From NCBI GenBank assembly GCA_034336665.1, contig CM067568.1, positions 15,347,983-15,411,982 on the forward strand: a stretch of DNA of 64,000 nt. The letters are read 5' to 3'. Positions 12,000-24,729 of the stretch are shown piece by piece (the first letter of the stretch is position 1; each line of letters starts with the position of its first letter). The position numbers and the translations under genes were made by a program. The stretch is from Luscinia megarhynchos (Eukaryota; Chordata; Aves; Passeriformes; Turdidae). The notes beneath the pieces were generated by a model. The model worked only from the letters and a program-made list of their open reading frames with translations. It did no database searches and was not told the origin of the DNA.

Positions 12000-12720
12000 T
12001 CGACTCGCTGTTGGCATTGGGACTGCTTCCAGAAACGGCCCAAATTCCAAGGCTAAGAGGAGCAAGCACTTCTTCAGTCTCTTGTGCCTGTTTCTCATAG
12101 AACCTTGACTCTCCTACCATGGCTGTGGCAGCAGTGCTGCCCATGTGCCAGCAGAAGCCACAACAGGGACGTGGGGAGCCTCTCCCACCCCTTTCCATCC
12201 ACCAGCCAGCCACACGGCACTGCAGAGTGCCAAGCAGGAGGGCTGGCAGGGGCTGTTCCCACCTTTTGGGGGTGCCTCCTCTGCCCTGTGTGTGGCTTTT
12301 TGGGGCTCCCATGAAGCTCCCATGGGGGCCAAGCCCCCGTCCCGCTGCCTCCACTGTCACCTTCCATTAGGCAGCTGGCGGCCGCGGGAAGGGGAGGCAG
12401 AGCCGGCGGCATGTTTGGTTTGCTGTTTTTGTGGGCACTGTACAGCTTCAAAGGCTTCCCTCTGGTTCACAGGGGCAAGGGGCAGAGGTCAGTGGGCACG
12501 GCTTGACCTCCCTTTCACCTCCTCCCCGAAAGGGAGAGGCGCACACACACAGAGGAAGAAGAAAAGGAAGAGGGGATCCTGGCAAACACTTTTATCCTCT
12601 AATCTCTCCTCGCCTTAGCGCTGTAGAGGCTTTGTCCGGCAGACAAAGTGCCCTCCGAAGTCTGACACTTCCACACTGCACTCTTCCTCCTCTTGTACAA
12701 GGAGAAAATTAACGTGAAAG
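12000..12720. other. GC-rich unique block
   Basis: The block is clearly more GC-rich than its surroundings, with a short CpG patch near 12380-12410 (GCGGCCGCGGG, GCCGGCGG). Stops are scarce, so overlapping frames of 70-194 codons appear on both strands between 11516 and 12712. None has a recognisable domain. CpG density over the whole block is too low for me to call an island. Confidence 0.45.
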
Positions 12721-13190
12721 AGCAGCACAACAAAATGGGGAGGGGGAATATTTTTAAAAGGAAAATGCTGCTCTTAGGGGCTGGGTTTTCTCATTTTTTA
12801 TTTTGGAGGGGAGGGGAAGCTGGGGGTTTTTCTTTGGTTGCCTTCTTTTTCCTGTAGACAAATTCCTGTCCATCTATATGTAAGCCCACTGATTCCACAT
12901 GAGGGAGGGAGAAAACAGGCATGATTGTTCAAGATCCAGCACGAGATGTAAAACATGCATTTTCTTGTCCTTAAATACAGCATTGTTGTATTTATTTATT
13001 TATTTTTAATGGCGAGGTTGCTCGCCCGGGGCACTGAGGAATAAGCTGGAGTTTCAGAAAGCTCTCCACAGCTGGTGATTATATCCCTTGCAGTGCCTAC
13101 AAAGACATTGAGAAAGCAGCAGAGAAAGTAAACAGTATCACTTCTGGGGATGGAGGGGGAGAGGAGGAGGAGAAGAGAGGCAGATGAAAT
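12721..13190. other. G/T-rich and purine-rich stretch with AT-rich motif
   Basis: It contains short G runs (GGGGAGGGGG near 12736 and GGAGGGGAGGGG near 12805), a run of overlapping ATTTA pentamers at 12990-13008, and a purine-rich segment at 13140-13185. The G runs are too few and too widely spaced for a canonical G-quadruplex. The complexity is consistent with regulatory DNA, but no exon is seen. Confidence 0.4.
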
Positions 13191-13275
13191 TTAAACTGGC
13201 GGTCAGCCCAGGCACCAACTTAAAACAATACAGTGAGAGGAAGCCAAAAAGGGGAAAAAAACCAAAAAAACAGGG

Positions 13276-13295
13276 GTGTGTGTGGAGACACACAC
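13276..13295. repeat. GT/AC hairpin
   Basis: GTGTGTGT (13276-13283), a four-base GGAG spacer, then ACACACAC (13288-13295): a perfect 8-bp stem with a tetraloop. The alternating purine-pyrimidine arms could also adopt Z-DNA. It probably arose from a short dinucleotide repeat. Confidence 0.7.
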
Positions 13296-13299
13296 GGTG

Positions 13300-15077
13300 T
13301 GTAGGCAAACCTACAGCAAGGAAAGGAAGGGATGAGGTGTCATGCCCAGGGTTTCAAGAGCCATCCCTGGGGGTCCACCACAGAGCAGAACAGCTTGAAA
13401 GGGGAGGTTTTGGGGGCAAAGTCGTCATCCCAGTAAATACATCTATGAGCATTTCTAATCAGCTGGCAAAGCCATTCACCTCTCTCAAGGCTGAGGGAAG
13501 GAAACCACAGGATCTAGAAACAGCTCTTCCAGCCTTGTCATGCCCTGCATCCTCAGAACCAAAAGGGACAGGAAAATGGCAGGCAGGCTCTGACTGAAAT
13601 CTCGTGGCTGATGCTCTCCCAGCTGAGCACAAGAGAGTTGGGCTAGGCTTATCTGTCAGCTGGCTTTAGGAATCATGCTCCTAATTTGGCTTGAGGCAGT
13701 TTAATGTTAAGCTAGTGCTTTTCTCCAGCATTTTTGTTTGACAGTATGGGAGAAAACAGAGTCATGACTGGCTGGTGCTTTGGAGGGCCAGATGTTTTGT
13801 GTGTCACAAAACTCAGGGCACAAACTGGGTGCAGTTTGGTCCAGGCCCATACAAACCCTTCTCACACAGACTGGTTCTGGGTGCTGGCTGAGGCTCACCT
13901 AGACCAGAATAGTTCTGGCTGTGTTACATCTTCACTGGTCACACTGACCCTGATTTCACTGGAATAAGGTTAGTCATCTTGGTGTGGGGGAAGGGAGAGG
14001 CAAGCTTTTTGGAACATCCGTCTGCCTGGGAAAGGCTAACAAGCCCTCCTTTATAGATGTCTACATGTGTACCTCAGCAGAAATGCAGTTGGAAAGCTTC
14101 TGGAGAGACAATGTACCTTAAGAGGATCAGGCCAGCCTGTTCTTTGGGCTGCCCATCAAGATTTCCACTACCTTTCACACCCAGAGAAGTCAGGCATCCT
14201 GCAGGTTGATGTGTTCTCCAAAGTGTTCCAGCAATTGCCCTCCCCTACAAGAAACAACACAAATCTTGAGGCCACTGCTGCAAGCCCTGGCAGACCATGG
14301 CTCTCACCTCACACGGGAGTGCAGTGATGCAGCCACACTGCTGGCTGAGCTTCAGCACCCTTGGCAGTGCCTGACAGGACAGGTTGGTCCACAGACAGCA
14401 ACTCCAAGTGCTTACTGCTCAGTGTGCTGCTCCCTTGAAATACAGCCCCCCAGAGAAGCACTCCTGCTAACCTCACTGTCCTCCTGTGCTACAGGGCTGG
14501 CTGGCACCATCCTCCTCAGACCCTGTACTGTCTGCCACCAGTTTGGGGAAACGAAGATGCATCATAGCCCATTTGTGCTACACTTTGCAACTTCTACATA
14601 CAGCCTGGACCAGAACCAGAACAAGCAGATATCAATGGGAAAATACAGCAAATAGCACAGCTTTTTGATCAACAAAGGATCCCTCAATTCCCCCCACCCC
14701 AAGTCTTTGTGAAATTTTTTATGGATTCAACTGATGCTGCAGCTTTTCCCAGGACTTCTTGCCCTGTCTCCTTGACACATGGTGCATTTAAAATATGCCA
14801 CCACAAATATTTTCAGCTGCTATAAATGATGCCTCAAGGTACAGAGTGATGATAAATTAGACCCTTAGCATCCCATTAAGAAGGGTCAATAATTCAACAT
14901 TACTTTTAAACTTAAGTTACTATGGTACTGAAATGAGAGATAATTTCATTTAGATCAGACACTCCATCATGCACTGGTTATTCAAAGGTAGTTTTCTGTT
15001 TGAACAATGCAAGTTGCAATGGGAGAAAATCTAACTAGATTTTAGGAAAAAAAAGATTCATATTTAAGGCCAGTAAA
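13300..15077. other. Unique non-coding sequence
   Basis: Mixed sequence up to the CR1 fragment. The longest open frames (137 codons at 13184-13597 and 149 codons at 14206-14655, both +) show no recognisable family and no clear splice-bounded exon structure. Confidence 0.5.
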
Positions 15078-15253
15078 GTAGTCAAGCAGTGGAACAGGCT
15101 GTTCAGAGATGTTGTGGGATCTCCATCCTCAAGAGAAGCTCAAAATTGGACTAGGCAAGAAGGCCCTGAGCAACCTGAACTAATTTTGCCCTGTTCTGCT
15201 AGGGCTTGAAGTGGTGACCTCTGGAGGTCCTTTCCAACCTATATTAGTCTGTG
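15078..15253 (+). mobile_element. CR1 LINE 3' fragment
   Basis: This is the 3' end of a chicken-repeat-1 non-LTR retrotransposon in sense orientation. Landmarks in order are CAGTGGAACAGGCTGTTCAG, the 'GAGATGTTGTGGGATCTCC' stretch, a GAGCAACCTG segment, and the terminal GACCTCTGGAGGTCC-TTTCCAACCT block. In intact CR1 the first two encode the C-terminal end of the ORF2 protein and the last is in the 3' UTR. The copy is diverged and heavily 5'-truncated, which is normal for CR1. The usual terminal ATTCTATGR-type microsatellite is reduced to an unclear TTAGTCTGTGA. Confidence 0.85.
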
Positions 15254-17088
15254 ACCAAGAAGACCACGTCAGAACCTGCCCAGGATGCACACAGCACCTC
15301 AGTCTGGGCACAAACATCAGCGTGGAGGCACCCCTGTTGAGGTGTTTCCAATACAAACATTGCCATGGTTACCTTTTGATTAAAACAAACTCGGTTCTAC
15401 TTGTCTGCTTCCCAAGGGTAGCTACGCAGGCAAGCCAAAATAAGAGATTCTGAATGCATGAATCTCCAGGTGTTGTCTGCAAGGCTACAACCACTGCATG
15501 CACCCAGCTGCAACCAGACCCTGCAAAGGGACAGTCCAGATGGCTGAACCCAGCAGACCAGCACCAGCACACTTCAGATGACACTCCAAATGGGCAGAGC
15601 CTGATTTTCAGCTGAAGGATGGGAGCAGATCACCAGTCTCCTCTCCATTCAAACATTGACCAAAAGCAATCTCACTTTCCATTATTACAGTAAGTGCAAA
15701 TTGTTTTGGTTTCAGCCAAATGGCTCCATGTTCACTTTCATCATAGGGAGTGCACTGAGGTCTCTTTGTGATGAAAAAAATAAAAAATTGTTTTCTATAA
15801 AAAGTAGTGTCTTCGCCTACCTAGGCACGTGGCTAACAAATATAAAGATCACCATCTAGTGGCTCACAGGGAAGATACCATCTGTCATATATCCGCAAGC
15901 TTGATGACCAATAAAGTTGTTGTTACAACACATTTCAAAATTATTCTTGCATCCAGCTCTTAAGCAAGTTAGGCACCTACACAACCACAGCCACGGACAA
16001 GTTTCTGACTCACAAAAAGCTGAGGTTCATCCCTCCCTGCAAACAAACACTGACCTCTTCCTCATCTCCCTGTTCTCCATCTCACCTATGCAGGATTTAG
16101 GCATGTGGTGAGGGATCTGTGATTTACTTTAAAGCCCAGCAATTAGGTGTGCCTATTGTAAACCAGGCAAATTCCTATTGTAGTTAATACAAGGACAAGA
16201 TAGAACCAGAGGTGGATGCATCCCACAGTTTTGCATGGAGGAGGACGACAGGTAGAGTGAACCCTATTGATGAGATCTCACAGCCTGGAAAACCAATTAC
16301 CCAGCAAGCACGAAAGCCTCTGGAAAGCTTGGCCAGTGAGCACCCCTTGGGATAGCCTATGTCAACCCTTTTCCATTTGCCTCGCTGGAAATCATTCAGG
16401 TTCAAATATTCCTGAAATAGTCCTCAGTGGAAAGACAGGTCTGCAATTTCTGACAAAACCTCTGTTTGCTGAAATATTTCTGGTGAGCTCTACATCTTGT
16501 TCTTCAAAGAAAAGATGGGGAGAGACATCAGCATGGGTACCTCTGGAAAGTCCTACTCATCCCAGGGAAGCTCTTCCACTAACATGGCTGTGGTGCTTCT
16601 AGACCACAGTTGAGCCCAAGCACTTCTTCAAATCTTCCTGCTAGGCCACTCCTAAAATATCACATGCAGCCACACACTTCTGAGACACTATAGATGAAGT
16701 AAATAGGTGAATACTAGCAGTGCATGGCACTGAATGCCACCAGGCCAGGCCAGATTTGAAGCAGACAGAGGACACAGTTTAAGTCTAGACTGCATTCTCC
16801 AGGTACTTCACAGAAACAGCCCTCCACATTTTCACCAAGGCATTGTAATGGCTTAGAACCAGAACCAAATCATATCCCTAACGTGTCATTTTGGCACATC
16901 TTCATGCCATGTTCCCAATTTTCGAGGCTGTCAAAAAACATGCTGCTTTGTTCTGGGGAGAAGATAAATTGTCTACACAATCTCAAGCACAAAATACAGA
17001 CTGCTATACAGAAACTCAGTTACATTACATGTTTCTAATGGATTGCTTTAAGCCTTACACATGGATATCAATCTCTTCCCCCATGAAA
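15254..17088. other. Unique non-coding sequence between two CR1 fragments
   Basis: No exon or further repeat recognised. A frame of 111 codons at 16267-16602 (+) has no recognisable domain. Confidence 0.5.
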
Positions 17089-17332
17089 CAAGTGATAGGA
17101 TGAGAGGAAACATCCTTGGATTGCACTGGGAGAGGATTAAATTGAATTGCAGGAAAAACTTCTTCACCAAAAGGGTCATCAAGCACAGGCTGCCCAGGGA
17201 AGGGGTGGAGTCACCATCCCTAGAAGTATTTAAAAGCCATGCAGATGTGGCACTTAGCTTTAGTGGTGGACTTGGCAGCATTAGGTTAATAGTTGGACTC
17301 AGTGACCTTACTAACCCAAGTGATTCTGACTT
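17089..17332 (+). mobile_element. CR1 LINE 3' fragment
   Basis: Sense-orientation CR1 3' end. It contains the GTGATAGGATGAGAGGAAA start of the conserved region, then AAAAACTTCTTCACC, GGCTGCCCAGGGAAGGGG, GTGGAGTCACCATCCCTAGA, and the 3' UTR-type GGTTAATAGTTGGACTCAGT ending at GTGATTCTGA. The frame reads a peptide with CRKNFFTKRV and HRLPREGVESPSLEVFK, matching the conserved C-terminus of CR1 ORF2. The GGACTTGGCAGCATTAGG segment suggests a different CR1 subfamily from the copy at 47.6 kb. The fragment is 5'-truncated. Confidence 0.9.
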
Positions 17333-17339
17333 CTTTGCA

Positions 17340-20300
17340 TCACCCAAGATGCAAATCCAGCCATCTGTTACACATCTGTGGTTATCTGGAGATAAAGAAA
17401 CTGGAGTTTAAAAATTCATGTTTCTCTGTGAAGATACAAGATAAGGAGATCTGTGATCGAGAAACCACTTAGGGAAGCCACCCAATTTGTATGGCATTCA
17501 TCACATCTATCTCTAGGTGACAAAAATAAATATTTATGATAGTCTCCTGTCACAGGCTCTGAAGAAATGAAGTCCAACAGAAGGGAATTGGCTTGGATGC
17601 TTGATGTAAATTGGGACCTCTGTGGGTGCCCATCACCTTCTCCTCAGAGAGCAGAGAGCCCAGGTAAGCAACTTCAAAGGCTGAGGCTAGAATGGAACTC
17701 CATGCTTGGAATTTGAAAGGGATACGGTGTCTCTTTGTGGTCTTGGGATCTGAGCAGCAATCATGAACAAGAAATCCATTCAGCACTCCTATGGTGACAC
17801 TGTCCTCCAGGGGACTTTGCATCCGGCTCGAGAGATGGACAATTTTCCATAGTCTCAGCAATAGCTTTTGTGGGGCACACAGGCAGGACCCCTGCAGACC
17901 AGCAGTGAGATTCAGCTCAGTGTGCCTAGAAACCACTGCATGCCTTCAGCTAAATTTGGCTGCTGAAGGGCAGCTCTAGTGCGGTGAGGCAAAGAAGTGC
18001 TATTTTCCCTCAGGAAAGCTAGCTTTATTTTCTAAAGGTTAATGAGAAATAGAAGAAAATTAGGCTAGCCAAAAGAATGAAAATAAATGGTTTTTTTCTT
18101 CTTCTTTCCCCCTCATTTTTCAGAAAAAATGCATGGCTTTGGTTTTCCTGCAGGCAGTTGCTTCATATCAGTGTACCATGTGGTGACTCAGACATGTTGT
18201 TATTATAATCCAAGCCAAAGGGGAGATATATTTTATGAGATCCATGACTCCCCCTTGTCTTTCCATACTCTATGCTTTCTTGAGAGACGAAAAAAAGCAC
18301 AGTCCAAGCTTTGAGAAGTGTTCACATTGTCTCTAGGCAGGTCATAATCTGCCAAGCTTCCAGCGAGCAAAGCTAAGAGAAGCTTAGGTTGGCAGGAAGC
18401 TCACATGTAGCATCAAGGGCAGAATTTGGTTCTAAGTGCCATAAAGCAGCCTGGGGGAGGGCAGATAGACCAGCAAACATTTAGAACTTCTAACACAAAC
18501 CTAAAGGGAACTCTGAGGAAAGGGAATTGGTGAGAGCTGAGCTAGTGCCTCACCCCTGGCGCTCAGTTACCTCTGCTCAGCTGACAAGTAATAAAGCATT
18601 CAGATGCAATAACTCCAGTGCACTCAAAATGCATGTCTAGAAGAGCCAAAACCACCTGTAAATCACATTGCTTCTCCTGTATTCCTCCCCCCCCCAGCAA
18701 AACTTGAACATTCTTAGTCACACAACCAGATAAGAGCATCAAAGACAGTGATATATCCTGAAACTGCTCCATGAAGGGCTGCAAAACCTCTCAGCAATTT
18801 GAGTGCAATGGCTAATGGCTTGTCCCAGATCCAACCCTATGGTGAAAACTGACAGTGACTACTGTGCAAAACTCATCTAAGGCAGGGGGAAAATCTGGCC
18901 TCCAACTGAGAAGTATTTTTCCTAGACACAGGTCTGCGTTTTGAACTCCAAAACTTTGCCCATCATGAAGCCACCAGGGTCACATGAACTAAAAATAAAT
19001 AAAAGACACAAGGTGCATCTGGTTGAGCCCATGGTTTCAGAGAGAGGTTGCAGGGAAAACATTTTGACTGTCCTGAGGTGCTGCACAAAGACAAAAATGT
19101 TAAACTCCCACCCTTCCCATACAGGTGGAACACGAGAGCTTTTAAAGCTTGAAACAATCATTGGATCAGAGGAGATACCAGATGGCTCCAAGTAACAAAG
19201 ACATATTCTTTTGAGTCAAATTATGAAAAGTATTCCCTAAAGGAATGCCATACAAATAGTCTGATCTAGTAGATGTTTGTGGCACTCACCACATGTTTCA
19301 TGTTCCCTCCCAGAGATGGTTTCTCTGGCATTGAGAACATTGTCATTCACAGACTACTCTGACAGGCCAGATGCATGCAAATGAAAAGAAAGCTCAATAA
19401 AAATCTACCTCTAAGACTTAGATGCCTGAGTTCTTTGAGGGGAGAGAGGAGAATGAATTCCCATTGCATTTCAGGAGGGCTGGGCATCCCAGCACACAAC
19501 AGCACAGGCCAAAGATTTCGGATAAAGAGCAAAGGAAAAGTTTTGAATTATTCCAGAACTCCTTCCACTACCTCACTTCCAGACAGATATGAAGTGACAA
19601 CACCCTGAAACAAAGCAACACAGCCGAGGAGAACATTATCAGATTACTCGGAACAATTCCCATTGTTAGTGACCCAGAATTCGTCACTTAGAACAACCTA
19701 GAATTGGGATCTTGGTGAGTGCTCAAAGCCACTTAACCCTTTCAGGGGTGTCCCCCACACCCCCAGCACAGAATGACTTTTTCAAGCAGGAACATAAAAG
19801 AAAAACATCTCTTATCACATCTGGAGACAAACTAAAATGAGGGAGTTTTTACTTTTACTAGACATAGCACATTCTCCAAGCAGCATCACTATAATCCAAG
19901 ATTGAGGAAAAGCCAGTGATTACAGGCCTGCCAAATTATTTGGAATTGAATAGGATACCATATCGTGACAATGAGTGATAGCATAGAGCTCAAAGACACA
20001 GAAAGAAATATCATGTAACTGGCAGGAACACATTCCACATTTCAGTGTTTTGGCAGTAGAATACAGGTTTGTTCTGGGACTATGCATTCAAAGTCCTCAT
20101 TGATTTAAAGATACAAAGTATTGCTAATGCAAACTTAACATGAGGAGGACAGCTAACAAACCTATCAATAAGGCTGTTTTTTGCCATCTTTTTGCATAAG
20201 CACACACACCCACATTTTCTTCCAGCTAAACTTTCAGTGTAACTTTTTAGCTTGAATTCAATCAAAGGGAAAAGAAACACTGAGGGACTTTATTGGTTTT

Positions 20301-21017
20301 TATTTTGAAAATTAATATGACAGTCTGTGAAGCACTAAGGTGAAGGCCAGCAAAACTGCAAGCAATGTTATTCAAAGCCAAAGGAGAAGAGAGCTGCAGC
20401 AAAAGCAGCCTGTAGTGACCCAGGAGAATGCTTTAAATAATCAGCTTCTGGCAATAGCCTTCTCTCTGCACAAGACAGGGATCCAAACTGTGCTTCTGTG
20501 CTGCTGACCTGTCAGGGAACAGCAGGCTGTGAATTCCAGTCAGGACACCTGGACCCCAGCACTGTGGTACGTGTGACAAGCTAGACTGGCTGACACAGAT
20601 AGGATGCATTACCTCACCCCTTCCAAGGCGAGCAGCACAGAAATCTGTGCTCCTGGGAGACTTCAAGTCAGCAGATGTATTCCTGACCTACTTCTAGGGC
20701 ACACACAGTCACAGCCGTTAGCTGAGCACACTCACAGGCTGGCAAGTTCTCTGCTGCACCTATTCCACTACTTGGTTCTGGGAAGCTTTGTTACTTAAAG
20801 CCAGTTCCTACCAATCTGGAGCCCAAAGCACTTGCCTGAAGAGCCTCCTCACTCCAAGTTAAACCAGAAGTCCACAAGAGCTTTAGGTACAGCAGGCAGG
20901 TGTCACACCAGCCATTCTCCCCCTCAGGGATGGACTTGGATACAGTTGGATACTTGGCACATGTTCCCTACTCCCCTTCTAAATGGTTTCTGGTAGAAAA
21001 GAAGCTGCACCAGAAAA
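17340..21017. other. Unique non-coding sequence
   Basis: Mixed to AT-rich DNA with no gene recognised. Noted items are a pyrimidine tract ending in CAG (18091-18123) that resembles a splice acceptor, and a C9 run (18687-18695). Frames of 60-128 codons on both strands show no recognisable families. Confidence 0.5.
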
Positions 21018-21041
21018 CACCAAGATCTCCACCAAGATCTC
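21018..21041 (+). repeat. 12-bp perfect tandem duplication
   Basis: CACCAAGATCTC occurs twice head to tail (21018-21029 and 21030-21041). This is a small replication-slippage type duplication with no evident function. Confidence 0.9.
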
Positions 21042-21049
21042 CCCTATGA

Positions 21050-24000
21050 GTCATTGTAGCTATGTAATAATGCTACAGGACAGTTGCAAGAGGTGCAGGA
21101 CTATGAGCTGAGCCCAGGAAAACTCAAAAAACCAGATGGATTCTCCCAAGAAATTATTCCCCATTCTCATGATTCTTTACCAGATGTCAACAAGCAGTTT
21201 GACTCTCACTCAAGGAAGCAGAAAACACCTACACAATGGACATGGGTGCACAAGTCAGAGGAACAAGCACTTGACCCAAGCCATGCAGGCACCAGCAACA
21301 GCTGCCAAAAGCAGACCAGTTCCCTGTGACAGATGTATCTGTCACACTCCCCTGCTGACAGTTCATGAGAAATGAAGATTTTCATGGAGAGCAGCCAGAG
21401 TCTCTCTATGTAGGACTGACTCTGGGTCATGTATTTTATGAAAGCAGTTCCTTGAGGAACCAGAAAACAGAGCAGAGAAGAATAGAAACTTCTTAAGAAA
21501 GATTAGTGCAAGAAGTTAAAATGCAAACACAGCACAAATACACTGCAAACTTCTGCTCCTCTGCTGGCACATGCTGCACTCACATGAGTTAGATCTTTCT
21601 TCACCCAAAATAAGTTGATGTGTGAATAAACAATGACAACTGGGACCACAAGACCAAACAGTGACTGGCTTCCTCTAGTATTCTGCCATCTCACATTGTG
21701 CATCACTGTCATATTAAAGGCCTTCCTCAAAAAAATCCAGACGAGGACGCTTTGCAGACATTCATGGGACACAACCCATCACCTGTTCCTCACAGGAGGC
21801 CTGCATGGACTACTCTCCTAAACCTCCTCCCAGAGGGAAAGCCCCACTGTGGTGGGGAGAGTGGGAACAAGCTGCTCTCTGTGAAAGAAGTGCCTTCATC
21901 TTTGTGTAGTCTGCTGAGACACTGCCTGACTTCAAACAGCCACAGCGCTGTCTGGGGCACCTGCAGCCATTTCAGATGTGGGGTACTGAGTCACACAGCA
22001 AACACAGACAAAAAGGGCATCAAGAAAAAAAAGAAATCTGTGCAGATAGGGTAGAGCTGAGGGCCCCATCTATTAATAAATGGCTGCTAGCCAAGGAGAC
22101 TTCTGAGTCTTGAGCACTGCCTCGCTGCCTGCGGCTGGGGAATGACTGAAGCAGGCAAGGCTCAGCCAGGACCCCCCAACAGATTTTATTTATGCATGTC
22201 TGCTTTCATCTCCCCCTTGCACACAATAGCCTAAACATTGTCTCCATCCTGAACCATACAACTTGCATATTTGCAAACATCTCTTCATCTTAAGACCACA
22301 GACAGACAGATTGGTCTTGGGTCATTAAATTCTGTCTTTTGTATGAAGTTCTATTGTATGAACCAACTACCATATAATCCTCCCTGATTTTTATTTTCTT
22401 CAAAGAACAAATGAAAAACTGGTTTTGGTGTCAACAAACAATCCCAGAAACTGATTTCTTGACTGTTTAGGAAACTCATGCATATTCTTTTGTCTTGGGC
22501 AAATATTCTCCATAGCTAACCAGCACATGCTTTTTTTTTTTTCCTTTTCTGTTAATTTAAGCACAGGAACCCTTGCTTGATTGGCTCCCTGGCCTTTCCT
22601 GATGCACAGATTCCCAAGAGCTGCAGCACCCTGCACTTAGAGAACTCCTCCACATCTGAGTGGCTGATCCCTTAACCCAGCTGAGCACATTAACCTCTCT
22701 GAGAAGCTCATCCTTTTGAAATCAATAAACTGAGCTGCAACGATAGTTTTATTTACTCTTCCATTTCATTTAAAAATTAATCAGCTCATGGTCACTAGCC
22801 ATTCTATAGTTTATTAGTTTCTGCACCAAAAAGAAGCAGTATCAACGCTGACTGAAGGAGGAAGAACAGTTTGAAGAAATAATTCATCAGCCATTACTGC
22901 TAACAGTTTCCTGTAGGTTTTCAATCTATACCTGAGAAATCAAAGCCACCACAACCTCAGTACCAGAAACTCACAGCCAAAATTATTTTGACCAACACAT
23001 GTCCAGTTTTCATCCATGCCACCCTTACCAGTTTCTTCACTGAAATATGGCAATATTTCTACATATATAGACAAGGTTATACTTCATCTCTGCCTTTCCT
23101 GAGCAACCAATCACTTTCAACAATATTTATTTTTCACCCTTCTTTCTTTTACCCCAAAATGCTTATTTTGGCAACTGATATGATTAATTCAAGCTCCTAC
23201 ATTTTTTTTTACCAGACTCACAACATTTTACGTAGGTATATTTCAGTTGTCTCTAGCTGATCCAACTCCATATCCCAAACAGACCAGGCAATATTTTACT
23301 ACATATCACCCATGCAAATAAGCATCAGTCCTTTCTTTACATGTCAACACACATCCATTTCCATATGCCTATTTACCTGATTTACTTTCCTGAAACTATA
23401 GATATTCTGCTGTGTCTCAAACACCCCAGTTTCTCTGTGTGTTCCTTCCTTAGCATCATTCTTCAGCTCTCATTGTGGGCTATGCCTCTCTTCTAGTGGA
23501 GGTGCTCCTCTCTACTGACATCTCTTTTGTTTCCATTTCTTTCACTTCTTCAGGAAAACCAGATTTTATGTTTAGGTCTCCCCCAGTAGCAATCCCTTCA
23601 GTACAGCCCTTCACCCAAGGTGCACACCTACCCTTTGTAGTCTCCTACTTGTTTGGAGAATTCCATCACACTGGCAGCCTCATTGCATCTAACACATCAG
23701 CTGAAGACCACTGCTCTCAGCTGTATCTCCAGCCCACAAATCATCTCTCCATGCACTTCAGCTGTTCCAGGTCTCCATGGCCTGTGCCAGAGACCCTCAG
23801 TAGGATAATATCCATCCACAGTACCTTCCTCCAGTTACACCCCTGTGCTTCACCAGCCTTCCAATTGTCCCAATAACCACTAACTTCCTCTCTTAAAAAC
23901 AAAGGCACAACCACATCATCCTCTTCCTCAACTACTGCTCCCACAGCCACAAACCCTCAATGAAAGATGTTAGTGTGGGTCAGCTCTACCACTTAAATAA

Positions 24001-24600
24001 GCTCGTTTCAGGAGCAAAAGTAGTCCCTCACTAGTAAGGCTGCTTTCCCTCTCCAAAGACTTGGCAGACAGAGCTGTGACAATCCTGTCTTAAGAGTGGA
24101 TGGGCACTTAGTCCCAGTGTTTATTGCTGAATGAAGACCCAGGAAGGAAGCAGAGGGTGGAAAAGATGTGATTAAGAAAAACTCCACAGCACAAAGATTC
24201 ATGTGTTGGTCCATTCTGTGGAAATATTCCACTTCAATTAATCATAGAATCTTGCATTTCTGAATGCTGTAAAAGAATGAAGAGGTCCATGAGAAGCAGG
24301 GGGAAAAATGAAGAAGAGGTAACACAGGCGAAGTACTGAATGAATGGAACAAGAGAAAGGAAGGACCAGAAATGCTGAAAATATCTCAGAACAGACCAGC
24401 CTCTCAATGCATCACAGAAAATAGATTTTTTTTTTTCAGGATTTTTTAAAAGATAGCAGATCAGAATGAATGCAAGAGCTAGCAAAAGCAGGCATTTTTT
24501 GGGAGGAAGTTCACTACACTCTTACCATCAATTAGGTGCACACAAAAAGTGAGATTCTCTACTGATTTTCCTCAATTGGCTCTAATGAAACTACTAATTT
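21050..24600. other. Unique sequence, T/C-rich in part
   Basis: No exon recognised. From about 22980 to 23950 the + strand is pyrimidine-rich, which gives low-information frames (for example 133 codons at 23475-23876). T12 lies at 22531-22542 and T11 at 24426-24436. The stretch 22060-22220 has the compact, non-repetitive look of possible regulatory DNA, without a specific motif I can name. Confidence 0.45.
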
Positions 24601-24673
24601 GCACTGCACTGAGATTATACCTGACCCTGTATCTACCTACTTTTTCTTATGGCAGAGGACTTAGAGCAAAGCT

Positions 24674-24720
24674 CTGTTGAAGTCAGTGGATAGCTGCAGC
24701 TAAGCATTTGTACAGGTGTC
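24674..24720 (+). repeat. Possible remnant of an old amniote repeat
   Basis: CTGTTGAAGTCAGTGGA followed by an AGCTGCAGC stretch resembles the 'TTGAAGTCAATGG-AGCTGCACC' motif common in diverged reptilian and avian repeats. The match is short and I cannot name the family. Confidence 0.2.
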
Positions 24721-24729
24721 CAGCCCAGG

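Noticed and set aside
12095..12618. Several overlapping 70-157 codon frames on both strands
   Set aside because: GC-rich DNA with few stops opens many frames at once; none stands out in peptide quality.
12736..12830. G-quadruplex
   Set aside because: G runs of three or more are too few and too far apart to form four close tracts.
24238..24252. AATCATAGAATC as the terminal microsatellite of a CR1 copy
   Set aside because: Only about 12 bp match and none of the adjoining CR1 3' sequence is present.
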